Part shown: positions 47,438 through 58,899 of the stretch, one piece after another
How positions within the stretch are numbered: position 1 is the first letter of the stretch
How the letters are laid out: every line of letters starts with the position of its first letter
Program-made: the position numbers and the translations under genes
The notes under the pieces: generated by a model
What the model was told of the DNA's origin: nothing
Database searches by the model: none
What the model saw: the letters and a program-made list of their open reading frames with translations, nothing else
NCBI RefSeq assembly: GCF_019175385.1
Contig: NC_083340.1
Coordinates: 7,541,706-7,605,705 of the forward strand
Direction of reading: 5' to 3'
DNA length: 64,000 bases
Source of the DNA: Lycium barbarum
Taxonomy: Eukaryota > Streptophyta > Magnoliopsida > Solanales > Solanaceae

Positions 47438-47523
47438 AACAGTCACTACTACTAATCGGACTTTCTCTCTCTACTCTGTAGGCGTACGATTAGCGTGCCA
47501 AGCTAACATACGCCCATCGGAAA

Positions 47524-49049
47524 ATAGGGCGGGGAAGACCACGCAAGGACACGACAGTTCCACTATCGGAGTTTCTATCTGGTGGGGGAGGCAAACAAGC
47601 ACGGCCAGGCCATGGTGGGGAAGAAGTTACCAAGCCTAGACCCATATCAGACAAAGCGAGAGGAATGGGGATGCAGGGGAAAATAGCAGCAGCAATTGGA
47701 GGGCCGTCTGTGACGCCTCGAGCAGGGCTTTAGAAATTGAACCCACAACAGTAACACCAATCGTCAATCATCCAGCAGAGACAAATGTTGGAACTCAATT
47801 GAAGGGGGTAGCGCGAAGAGGTAACCCTAAATCTATTTCCATGGAGGCTTCTAGTAGCGAAATTCAGAATAATGGGGTACAATATGCCGATGGGAACCCT
47901 ATCCCGGTGACGACGCAAAAAGAAGAACTAGCAAAAACACAAGCTTCGTGGGCTACCCTTGTAGCAGGAAACAAGTATGCCTCCAAAGGTATGACTCTTA
48001 CATTCATAGCCCCTGTAATAGAAAATGGGGAGAAGATTGTAGAGTTACAACGAGCAGAAGTGGCCAAGGGTACTGAAAAGTGGAATAAGGCTGTTATACT
48101 GTATGTGGTGGGGGAGGACCCAAGTATAGGGGCGATAGAAAGATTCATTGCAAGTGAGTGGAACTTTGTATCGAAACCTACGATATACTACCATAATGAG
48201 GGGTATTTTGTGATCAAGTTGAACACACTAGAGGAGAGGAATGAAGTCTTGTATTCCGGGCCATATACCCTCCGTAGAAAACCTGTGATTATTAAGGCAT
48301 GGACACCTGAGTTCAATTTCCATGAAGAGGTGTTGAAAACCATTCCGGTGTGGGTGAAACTACCAAACATACCATTGAATTGCTGGGAAAACGAAACTCT
48401 AAGTCGGATTGGAAGCAGCCTGGGGATTCCAATATATGCAGACGACTGCACCTCCAAAGTGGATCACATTTCCTATGCTAGGATTTTGGTAGAGATGGAT
48501 ATTACGCAACCACTCCTGGATAAGGTGAAACTCAAGGATCCGGAGAGGAAGCTATTTGAGCAAATAATTGCATATGAATGGAAACCAATGTATTGTGGAG
48601 TATGCTTAATGTTGGGGCATGACTGCAACAAAGGCCAGCAGCAGAACGCCCCTCGTACGCAACCACAGATGATCCAGCAGTCTCCAGTCAAAGAGATTCA
48701 GAAACCCCCGCAACAACAAAGGAAGAAAAATGCACCTCGAAAAGAATGGAAGTCATTAGAGCAAGGGGTGGCAGAGGCAAGCAGCAACCAGGGGCCCACA
48801 GCAGCTGCAAATAAGGGGTATGAGCAGGGTGAGGATCCACTAGGATAGGTCAACGATGAGAATTGGCAGGTGGTTGGGAGCAAGTCGCCTAACAAGGGGA
48901 CTCAACCAATAACAGCTACAGGAAAGGCCTTAGATCCGAGAGGCAAAACTAAAATACATCCTAAACCTGATAAGCACACGATGAAGACGAAGGAAGTACA
49001 AGGACAAAACAAGGGTCATGATGGCCCTCCCCCTCATATTCTTAAATGA
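47524..49049 (+). pseudogene. LINE ORF1 (RNA-binding, DUF4283 and zinc-knuckle type)
   Basis: Reading from an ATA codon at 47524, in place of the expected ATG, gives GRGRPRKDTTVPLSEF, an AT-hook-like basic start, up to PSVTPRAGL. A frame change near 47730 leads into EIEPTTVTPIVNHPAE and the long frame to 48848. That frame contains a DUF4283-like domain (WNKAVILYVVGEDPSIGAI through EVLYSGPYTLRRKPVIIKAW) and a CGVCLMLGHDC knuckle (around 48595-48630). TAG at 48846-48848 interrupts it, but the same frame continues (ENWQVVGSKSPNKG) to TGA at 49047-49049. That TGA overlaps the ORF2 start as ATGA. Confidence 0.85.
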
Positions 49050-52000
49050 AGCTAGTTACCTGGAATGTTAGGGGACTAAATAAAGTTTATAAGCATGGAG
49101 AGTTAATAAAGTATATGAAGGGGAATAAGACTAGTATTATAGCAATCATAGAGCATAGGGTGAAAGAGAAGTTTGCAGAAAAAATAGTAAAAAAGATCTG
49201 GCCATCTTGGATGTGGTGTCATAACTACCCCACTGATGGGAAAGGAAGACTTTGGGTATTGTGGGACCCAAATGAGATTCATTTTGATATGGTAGGTTGC
49301 AAGGAGCAGTATATTCATGGCACAGTTCTGGCACATGCTATGAGGGAAAAATTTAACTTTACAGCCATATATGGATTGCATACAGTTGAAAAGAGGAAAA
49401 GTTTGTGGACTGATTTGCTTAGCTTGCAGCACAACGTACAGGGCCTTTGGATTTGTATGGGTGACTATAATGCAATGCTTGCACTAGAGGACAGAGTAAT
49501 GGGTAATCCTGTGGTGGAGGCAGACATTAGAGATTTCAAACAGTTCCTAGTTGATGCTGCTATGACTGAGATGAGGACTGTGGGGAGGGATTATACGTGG
49601 ACCAATGGACATGTACTGAGCAGGATTGATAGGGCCATTGTGAATTCAAACTGGATACAACAATATCCCCAACTGGAAGCCACTGTGTTGGACCCTTATT
49701 TTTCTGATCACTCCCCTTTATGTGTCAAATTTGATGACCTTCTGATGAAGCCCAAACCATTTAAATTTTTCAACCACCTAACACAACACCCCGAATTTCT
49801 TAATCACGTCAGATCAGCCTGGGGGACTCAAACAGCTACTAGGATGGCACCAGTTTGGAACAAGCTCAAACAAGTTAAATTGGCACTCAAGAGCCTAAAC
49901 AATACTGAGTTTGCGGGGGTCGACACGAGGGTAAAGATTGCTAGGCAGCAGTTGAAGGATATACAAGAGAAGATGAGAAGCATGAATACCCCGAGTGCAC
50001 TGTTTGGGTCAGAGAAAGAACTAAGAAGGCAACTGGAGAAATGGAGTACCATTGAGGAGAGTGTCTATAAACAGAAGTCCAGGGTGCAATGGCTCAAATT
50101 GGGGGATTCAAATACTGCTTTTTTCCATGCCTCAATAAAGAATTGAGTCAGCCAAAACATGATCAAGAGCTTGGTAAGTTCAAATGGAAATGTGATCAAT
50201 ACAGAGAAGGGGATTGAAGATGAAATTATAGGGTTCTATAGGACTCTATTGGGATCCTCTGCTAAAACACTGCCTGCTATTAATTTAGTTGTTATGAAAA
50301 GAGGTAGAATTCTAGATAAAGCACAACAATTACACCTCATTGCTCCTATACAGGCAGCAGAAGTCCTACAGGCTCTCAATGGTATAGATGACCAAAAAGC
50401 CCCTGGGTGTGATGGGCTCAATTCCCACTTTTTCAAAAAAGCATGGCCTATTATAGGTGATGATGTAACTAAAGGTGTCCTTCACTTCTTTGAGTCTTCA
50501 GAAATGTGCAAGCCTATAAATGTCACCTCAGTCACCCTTATCCCAAAGGTCAAACACCCCACGACCATTAAAGAATACAGGCCTATATCGTGTTGCTCAG
50601 TCATATACAAAATTATCTCCAAAATTCTGACAAACAGGCTACAAGGGGTAATGGATGGGCTGGTAGATAGCAGTCAAGCTGCCTTTGTGCCAGGGAGAGT
50701 GATTATCGATAATATTATCCTTAGTCACGAATTGGTTAAAGGGTATGGGAGGAAAGGAGTGTCCCCTAGGTGCATGATCAAATTGGACATGCAAAAAGCT
50801 TATGATTCTGTGGAGTGGCTATATCTTGAACAAATTCTAACTAGCCTGAACTTCCCTAGTAAATTCGTTAAATGGATTATGACTTGTGTGAACACTGTTT
50901 CCTATTCTATTCTCATAAATGGGTGCCCCACAGAACCTTTCAAAACACAAAAGGGACTTAGACAGGGGGACCCACTATCCCCTTATCTGTTTGTCCTTAG
51001 TATGGAGTATCTTGCAAGACTTTTGAAGACACTTCAAGACGATCCTAACTTCAACTACCACCCCAAATGTGAAAAGCTTAATATAGTACAATTGGGGTTC
51101 GCAGATGATCTCCTATTATTTTGCAGGGTTGATCTTGGCTCAGTACAGATGGTATATGACTGCTTTACTTATTTTTCAAAGGCTTCTGGGCTGGTGGCCA
51201 ATGCTAGCAAAAGCTCAATTTATTTTGGAGGAGTGCCTTCCCAGGAATAGGAGCAAATCATACAAGCACTTGGGTTTTCTAGGGGTGAACTCCCGTTCAA
51301 ATATTTAGGAGTTCCCCTAAGCACAAAAAGACTATCTATCACTCAGTGCTTACCTCTAGTGGACAGAATACTTGCCAGGATCTGTACATGGACTTCCAAA
51401 TTTCTCTCCTACGCAGGCAGGATGCAACTAACAAAATCAGTGTTATTCTCGATCCAAGTGTACTGGTCATAGGTATTTGTACTACCTAAGCAGATTTTGA
51501 AATTGATTGAGGTGAAGTGCAGAACTTATCTCTGGACAGGGAGGCCGGATGAATCCAAAAAAGCCTTGCTAGCTTGGGAAACAGTCTGCACTCCTAAAAC
51601 TGCCGGAGGATTCAACGTAGTGCAGCTAAGGACATGGAACAGAGCAGCCATATGCAAGCTCCTGTGGTGTTTAAGCAATAAAAAGGACAGATTATGGGTT
51701 CGCTGGATCAATGCCTATTATGGGAAGTATATGCACGACTGGGCCGTCCCTAAGCAAGCCTCATGGGTGGTTCAGAAAATTATCAAGGCAAGAACGTATA
51801 TGTTGGACACTGGGTTGGATGTAGAGGAAGTACTGGGATGGTCCTCTTTCTCTGTAAAGAATATGTATGTACAAATGAGAGGCAATTTTCAAAAAGTCCA
51901 TTGGAAGAAGCTCACTTGCAACAATGCTGGTTCTCCTAAATGGATTTTTGTGCTAAACCTGACTGCCCAGAACAAGCTGCTTACTAGGGATAGATCGGCT

Positions 52001-52393
52001 TCATGGGGGATCACTCAAGATGTTATATGTCCCCTATGTAATGTGGAGAATGAATCTGCAAATCACCTCTTCTTCGCCTGTGCATTTTCAGAAGGTATTT
52101 GGGCTACGATATTGGCATGGCAAGGAATTAGAAGGAATGTGCTCGAATGGAAGGATGAAGTACAATATGCTACAACAAGGGCAAGTGGTAACTCGGTCAG
52201 TGCTTGCATCTATAGGATGTCTATTGCTGCGAGTATATATCAAATTTGGGCAGAGAGAAATATGAGGATTTTCCAAAGTAAGAGCGGGAATCCAGATCTC
52301 ATAATTAGACAAGTCATCCGAGAGGTTGTTGGAAGAGGAACCATGAGAGCTCGTTTAGCTAGGAAGTTGGAGGAACTGAATTCCTATCCCTAG
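49046..52393 (+). pseudogene. LINE ORF2 (endonuclease and reverse transcriptase), three stops but no frameshift
   Basis: One frame of 1116 codons begins MKLVTWNVRGLNK. The apurinic-type endonuclease shows TWNVRGLN, IIEHRV, GDYNA, SRIDRAIVN and SDHSPL (residues about 1-230). The reverse transcriptase shows [46 protein letters not shown] and the catalytic FADD. The C-terminus has a zinc-binding RVT-type region (CPLCNVENESANHLFFACAF). Stops occur at 50144-50146 (TGA), 51248-51250 (TAG) and 51470-51472 (TAG). All keep the frame, so the copy is only lightly decayed. ORF2 would nick DNA and prime reverse transcription of the LINE RNA. Confidence 0.93.
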
Positions 52394-52562
52394 CTTGTGT
52401 ATAGAATATAGGTACTGGTGCCAATTGGAGGAACATAGATATCAAGAAGTACAGACTTAGGGCCTTCTGTCCAAGTACCGCACACTTTTGAGAATTGCTT
52501 TGTAAAGTGTTCATTTGGTAAATAATAAAATTAGTTACAAAAAAAAATAGAATAAGCAAGCT

Positions 52563-53125
52563 CACCCCATAATTTCTTTAGCTTAGAGAAGTATGAAGAA
52601 ATATTGGAGGAACCTTGGGAGACTGAAGCAATTTCTTTCATTATTTGGTGCACCTTTGTACCATTTGCCTGACTATATCTCCTCTTAATGTCCTTCCATA
52701 ACTGATCTTCAATCTCTGTATACATCACACTCTCCCTAATTTCAAGTTCTAACCCATTCAAAATCTAGGCAAGAACCATGTCATTCGCTCTACACCAAGG
52801 CTCAAAATAAGAAGAGTGTTGATCTGGTCGATCGACTTAGGGTTCCATTCACCATACCTAATTTGTTTTTACAGGATAATCCTATCAACATACTCCTTCT
52901 TCACCCACCATAGCCAGTTCCATTAAACTTAGAAGTAACTAAGATGGTGCCTGGACTGTCAGATGGATGTAAATAATAAGGGTGTGAAGATTCGACAAAA
53001 AAATGAGTAAAACCATCACTAGATGCTGCAGCATTCTCATTGAGGTTCGTATTAGCATTAGTAGTAGCAGTAGCTATCGGAGTTGAATTTCCTCCTAGAG
53101 TAGTATTATTTACTGGAGTAACCAT
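52563..53125 (-). pseudogene. Copia-3 gag, N-terminal part
   Basis: It starts at ATG 53125 (MVTPVNNTTLGGNSTPIATA) and shows HPYYLHPSDSPGTILVTSKF and NGTGYGG, typical of Copia gag, then ESVMYTEIEDQLWKDIKRRY and SSYFSKLKKLWGEL (52531-52761). It contains stops, and the LINE junction cuts the coding frame at its left end. The leader between 53126 and 53501 is noncoding. Confidence 0.9.
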
Positions 53126-53501
53126 GTTGAAACAGACAATATCACATATATCCACACGAATCAACAAATATTGGAACAGTAACGCACCACAAATCAACAC
53201 AAGTCAACACAATAGTCGAAATAGGGACAATATCAACACAAATCAGTTCGAATTAGGGCACTACAACCAAAATTGATTAAAAAAAATGCAGATAGTACCA
53301 GACAAATATGCCTTTGAATCAGCTATTTATGAACGAATGAAGTGAAATCCCCAATTTCACGGTTGAAGAACAAGGTGATTCCAGAAATCCTAATTTTCCA
53401 TAAAGAAATCAACGAGTCTGATAGAAATATGTGAAAACCCTAACAAGGCTAACATCGATCGAAAGAGGAAACGAAGAGCTGTCCAAATCTACAAAAATCT
53501 T

Positions 53502-53513
53502 GATCTGATACCA
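53502..53513 (-). promoter_or_regulatory. Copia-3 primer-binding site
   Basis: The minus strand reads TGGTATCAGATC directly after the 5' LTR, complementary to the 3' end of initiator tRNA-Met as in most plant Copia elements. Confidence 0.88.
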
Positions 53514-53759
53514 TGTTACAATACGGAATCATTGAAGAAGAAAGCAACAAAATCGAATTTGGGGTTGGAGAATATAGAGAGAGAAAGAAGTTTTTATTTC
53601 TATTGTTACAAATGAACCAACCAAGTTTGTTTCTGTACACAACACTATATATATACACAAGTCATAAGTGTTAAATGAATTAAACTAGAAAGGCCTAAGT
53701 GTACAAGTAAAATATACAGGTAAACTAACTAAACTAAGTATTAAAACTAAGTATTAACA
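53514..53759 (-). repeat. Copia-3 5' LTR
   Basis: 246 bp, matching 31358-31585 except for about ten substitutions and two small insertions. ACTATATATATACAC (about 53646-53660) may hold its TATA box. Confidence 0.92.
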
Positions 53760-53764
53760 CATAC

Positions 53765-55697
53765 ACAAAAAGATTCTCTCTTATTTTTTGACGAAATTTG
53801 ATTTACTTTTATGACCGCGCAAACCGCTGAAAAATTGACTAGTTCCACATATATTTCTAAAGATAGAATTTAATTGCATGTATCTTCTGAAAATTTTGTG
53901 TATTTTAGAGTTGCAACTTTGCATTACTTGGCTGCAAGCCTCAAGTTATTCATTGGCGTATGCATAATTTTATATAAGCAATGTAGATTTGTTATCACAG
54001 CCCGACTTTATGTGAGTTGTGAGATTTTACTTTATGTCCCAAGACATGGTTTTACAATATTTTGAAGTGATGTCGACACATCTTACATATATAGTTGTCT
54101 TTTTAAAAAAAACTTTTTATGTATATATTTAGTGATTTTGTTTTGCGGACATTAATTGTTGCATGATATGTACCACTTGTAGTAAACTACTATTTCTATA
54201 ACCTTCGGCTTTTCCACTTTCCCCTCTCATTCTTTTCACGGCTCACCTCATCTAAAAATCTAGTTAAAAAGATATTATAAAATTGAAAGGGGAAAAAAAA
54301 AAGAAAAAAAAAAAGAAGAAGAAGAAAGGACACAATATGATGAGCGTATACCATTTTTAGAGCATCAAAGATGAAACTTAAATTAGAAGTGAAAGAAAAC
54401 TTAGGACCATAATTGGTGTTATTTAAATTCATAGCATCATCTAAATCGAGTTTCATTGTTCATTACTTTAATAATCTCCTCCAATGCAAGAAATGTATAG
54501 GCAACAATTACGTCATAATGGCTTAAGCACTATATTAAAGCGATTCATTAGCTAACTAATTGCAACATTAATACATTAAAACGTGGCTGTAAATATTGAA
54601 GTCCAATTGTATTGGAATTCCACTATAGTCGGACGGCAGAACGAGATTAAGCAAAAGTGACATTAACTAAAGTTAATGATGTCAACGGCAGAACGAGATT
54701 AAGCAAAAGTGACATTAACTAAAGTTAATGATGTCATTTGTATGTAATGCATACATCATTAAACCAAACAAAACACTCATTAAGTCTTACTAATTAAAAA
54801 CATAGGAATACATGCTAAAACTATTGTATTCCTTTTTTATAGTTGTTTTTCTTATTAACTTTATTGAGGGGACTCTAAGCCCACTTCAAGAGTTTTCAAG
54901 TAAAGGCCAGATTAAGGTCAATTCCATAATTAGTGACTTAATGACGAGATCCTAAAGATAAATTTGTTGAATGCTGATAGATGGATTGGAGTTGATGGAT
55001 TTTTGTCTCCAAAATACACTAATTTTATTTGTAGTTAGTGCAAGGGAATCATAGGAAGTGATTTATGTTCGTCACACGTGCGGTTTACACGCTAATTGTT
55101 TCACCCATTATTCAAGACACTATGGCAAGCTATAAAATTCGTCATACTTTTGCTTTTGCCTTTTTCTCTTTGAGTTAAATACTAAAGATACTACAGTTAT
55201 AATAAATTTCACTAATTTAGTCATCCAAAATATATTTTTCCTCGACTTTGTACCAATCAAACACTAGTATATAAAAAGAAATATAGCAAATAGTGGACCC
55301 CTATTTTTTACTAAATATACAGTCGCTGTCACACCCTTTGAAATTAATCATCGTGACTAAAAGAAACATCATGAGCAGATAGGAATACATAGAATCAATG
55401 TGAGTCTAATTTTACTTGATTGGTTAATGGTCAGTCTCACCCTTCCTTGAGATTTGGCAGTTGAAAGAAAGTACACCTTTATCTTTGAATTTTGATGATC
55501 TTGTTGGAAAAAACCCCCGAAGTTTCACCTAACAAATGCCTCCCTGGTCATTCTTTAAGTTTCTCACTCAACATTCATATGGACTCCTACTAATTCAAGT
55601 ACACGCTATCAGTCTAACTAATCCGAATTCACATCACTCTTATCTGCTTGGAGACCTGATTAATCCGTAATTCCGTATTCACGCTAAGTAAAACCAA
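53765..55697. other. Spacer without a recognised gene
   Basis: AT-rich, with a 52-bp tandem duplication at 54634-54736. An A-rich run at about 54290-54325 lies within a short meaningless frame. Nothing else could be identified. Confidence 0.5.
54634..54736. repeat. 52-bp tandem duplication, two copies
   Basis: CGGCAGAACGAGATTAAGCA and the rest of the unit occur at 54634-54685 and again at 54686-54736 without visible change. Each unit contains ATTAACTAAAGTTAAT, a near-palindrome. Confidence 0.95.
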
Positions 55698-55706
55698 AAT
55701 CATTAA

Positions 55707-57737
55707 GGGTGAAAATTATTTTCACTCCCCAATTTTGCTTTAAAAATCAAATTCCCCCCTCAAGTATGAACAATAGACATTCTCCCCCCTTGTCCTATGC
55801 AATGTTTATTTTACCCTTAACATTGCCAATCCTTCATCTATGTATTACCTTTTTATTTTTGGGTGAAAATCATTTACACCCCCAACTTTACTTTAAAAAT
55901 CAAACTCCCCCCTCAATTATGAACAATAGACATTCTTCTCGCCTTATCCAATGCAATGACTATTTTACCCTTGACATTTTAAATCCTCCATCTATATAAT
56001 ACTTTTTTATATTATATATAATATTTTTTCCTAGGTATTTATAAATTTTAAATTTATTTAAGTTCATTTACAATATGAGTAGAATAATACTTCTATGAAT
56101 TTGTCACAAATATAGTGGGTATTTACAATTTCATTCAATTAATAAGAAGTATCATAAAAAATAGAAAAACTTCTTTTTTCATGGTCAGGTCAATAAAGTC
56201 ATGAAATTCTTCATTTTAATTTTTTATAAAAAATGGATTTATCTTGAACCAATTTAATGACAGTACATGCATGAAATATGTGTGTGTAGATATTTATGTA
56301 CATGCGTGTGTGTGTTTAACATTCACTTCTTCTTTTTTCTATTGTCTATATAAACATTTGAATTGTGGTTGTCATTAGTGGAATAGTTTTAAAATTATAA
56401 TTAAATTTTATTTAAAATATAAATATATAAGTTCTGAATTGTTATAAAATTATTAACTATTTTTATATTACATGTATTGAAATATATTCATAAAATTATT
56501 ATTATCTTTTATTTTCACATGTATAAATAGATATTATAGTTTTGATTATTATCAATAAAATTAGTTTATAATTATGCTCATTTATTTTATTATGGAACAT
56601 CATTAACTTATATACTCAATTATTGTTTATCACTTTTCTTTTTTCGTCTCAAAAATAATATTTAACTTTTTCGTAGAAAAATTATTACATACACTAAAAA
56701 GATTAAAAAAAAATCTATTGTATATTAAAGAAGTAGAAAAAATGGTTAATAATATAAGGATAAAATAGGCATTTAAAAAAGTCAATTAAGATAAAGCGCG
56801 GCGGGGGGAGGGGAGGAGGGGGGTTTGTGGGGTGAGGAGGGAATGTCTATTGTTCAAAGTTGAGGGGGAAGTTTGATTTTTAAGGCAAAGTTGGGGAGGT
56901 GTAAATGATTTTACCCTTTTATTTTTTTTATAAAATTTATATTTTTAACCTAGGTATTTATAGATTTTTATGTAAATTTATATTATAATTAGAACAATCC
57001 TTTTATGAATTTATCACAAAATGTAATGTTACTTTTTATGATTGATATTTTAATATTACATGCATTAAGTATCTATATTATATTATGTATGTAAATGCAT
57101 GTGTGTGTATATATACACACACATATTCACATATTACCTGCTACTTTTACATATATATATGTATACATATATTTAAGTTTCACTTCTCTCTTATTCTCTA
57201 TTGTCAATATATAAATAAGTTTTGATTATCATTAATGAAATATTTTAAATTATAATTTAAAATTCATTTATAATATAAATAGATAATCTTTTAGGAATTT
57301 GTTATAGAATAAACCTCTATTTTTATTAATTATTTTGTATTACCTGCATTGAAATATATTTATAAAATTATTATTACCTATTATTTTTACTTGTAAAAAT
57401 AGCTATCAGAATTTTGATTATTAATAACAAATAAAAATTATTCTTCTCATTTATTTCATTATAGAACAACATGAAGTTATATACTCAACTAGTATTTCTC
57501 ACTTTTCTTTTTCAGTCTCGACAATGATATTTATTTTTTTATAGAAAATTTGTTACAAGATAAAAAAATCATAATTTTAAAGAAGAAAAAACAAAAAGAC
57601 AAATTGACAATGTAAAGGTAAAAGAGAAATTTGAAAAAGTCAATTAGGATAAAAGGGAGAAAATGACTATTGTTCAAAGTTGAGGTAGGAATGTGATTTT
57701 TAAAGTAAAATTGAGGGGTGAAAATGATTTTTACCCG
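55707..57737. mobile_element. MULE-type foldback element, outer copy
   Basis: The left end GGGTGAAAATTATTTTCACT is followed by CCCCAATTTTGCTTTAAAAA. The right end is the complement (TTAAAGTAAAATTGAGGGGT, then GAAAATGATTTTTACCC). The exact 9-bp duplication AATCATTAA flanks it (55698-55706 and 57738-57746). There is no coding sequence. A second element of the same family is nested inside it. Confidence 0.78.
55861..56916. mobile_element. MULE-type foldback element, inner copy
   Basis: The ends GGGTGAAAATCATTTACACC and the complement GGTGTAAATGATTTTACCC are flanked by TTTTATTTTT on both sides (55851-55860 and 56917-56926). The internal sequences resemble the outer copy (for example CTAGGTATTTATAAATTT and CTAGGTATTTATAGATTT). 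A G-rich tract (56797-56844) precedes the right arm. Confidence 0.75.
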
Positions 57738-57746
57738 AATCATTAA

Positions 57747-58899
57747 AGACACAAGTTCATTTATCAAATATTTTTCTATTTCGGGTTCAAATGATTGAAG
57801 TTGGTGGAAGGACACAAATATCGAAGAATGACGACATCAGAACGCCATATTATTAAATGTTATCTTCTATTTCAATTTCTCGAATTTGAAAATAAAATCC
57901 TTACATCTGAATTTTTCATAAATAACATCAATTTTTGTAATAACATAATGTATTTTATTTTAAGAAAAACTTGCTCACTTATCCAAATAATTAACAATTT
58001 CATATAAAATGAGACAGAATGAGTCAGTTCTGTCAGTTCTCTCCACATACATGATCAATACTATACAAAAGAATACCACTAGCAATGATTCACCTCTTAT
58101 AGACCAAAGACCTTAACTTAGCAAGCCAACTTCAACTTGGAAATCTTAGGCGATTATGACCTGCTTAAAGCTTTCGAAATCTAACTTATTTTAAATGATT
58201 TCATTTATTCCTATACTATTAAGGGAATTGATTTGACATATGGTATTCTCTTACTACTCGATGCGGACCTAAAACAGAACACATGCTGGTTTGAGTAAAG
58301 TTTGGCACGATTCATAGTTTTACGCAACCCATCCAATGTAGCAAAAAACTGGTCTTCTAAAAGGCTGGTCAGGCCTTCAACCGCATGTCCAATTCATGAA
58401 CCAACTGCTTATAACTCAGAGCCATAAACAGTCCGTGTCAGCATGCTCTCGCAGATTCCCTTGTCAGTTGATAACCCTGCCTTTCTAGGTACCACACCCA
58501 CTTTTTCATGGCCCCATCAGCTACAGTGCTCACTGATATTTCACCCCCACTATCTAGCTACTCGACCAGTACTTAGAAGAAATCTCACATTCAAAGCTGA
58601 CCATCAGATCATCAATCACTTAACTTGCAAAGATTAGACAGCTAAAAGATCCAAATCGAAAGCATTTTTTGTATAGCAGGATACCACTCACTAGTAGGAA
58701 AGCTAAGTTGATAGTTAGCAATAACAAGTCATCTATAAAAACATATCAATTTCAATTATCAACATTGCACAACAGATACTGTGAACCTAAACTTGGATTA
58801 GACACAATCTTGGAGCATGACTCTGAGCAAGCTTACGATAAATCACATGTTCTCTATCAAAATCTAGATACGGTACTCACAAAAGCCCAAAAGCTCTCA
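57747..58899. other. Spacer and 3' flank of the HIP gene
   Basis: No gene recognised. The right part should hold the 3' untranslated region of HIP, which is transcribed leftwards. Open frames at 58443-58637 and 58669-59034 are on the opposite strand and show no protein features. Confidence 0.5.

Larger units (their letters stand above)
47438..52545 (+). mobile_element. Full-length L1-type LINE inserted in Copia-3 gag
   Basis: The unit is bounded by the exact 17-bp duplication AATAGAATAAGCAAGCT (47421-47437 and 52546-52562) and ends in a short A run (52539-52547). It has a short 5' leader, ORF1 (47524-49049), ORF2 (49046-52393) and a 3' untranslated region of about 145 bp. It is about 5.1 kb and appears complete. 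The damage is light: one frameshift, a lost ORF1 start and four premature stops. Confidence 0.93.
31358..53759 (-). mobile_element. Copia-3, complete Ty1/Copia retrotransposon interrupted by nested insertions
   Basis: Both LTRs (31358-31585 and 53514-53759) run TGTTACAAT...GTATTAACA, and the whole is flanked by CATAC (31353-31357 and 53760-53764). Minus-strand order: 5' LTR, primer site (53502-53513), gag (from 53125), protease, integrase, RT, RNase H, polypurine run (CGAGGGGC), 3' LTR. Removing element D (32515-37500), the family B LTR with its own insert (39530-46800) and the LINE (47438-52545), each with one copy of its duplication, restores a continuous Copia of roughly 5 kb. Its RT also has an internal deletion. 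By hand alignment the LTRs differ by about ten substitutions and two small indels. Confidence 0.92.

Noticed and set aside
47864..48895. Several minus-strand frames over LINE ORF1
   Set aside because: They overlap the well-supported LINE ORF1 on the opposite strand and show no domains.
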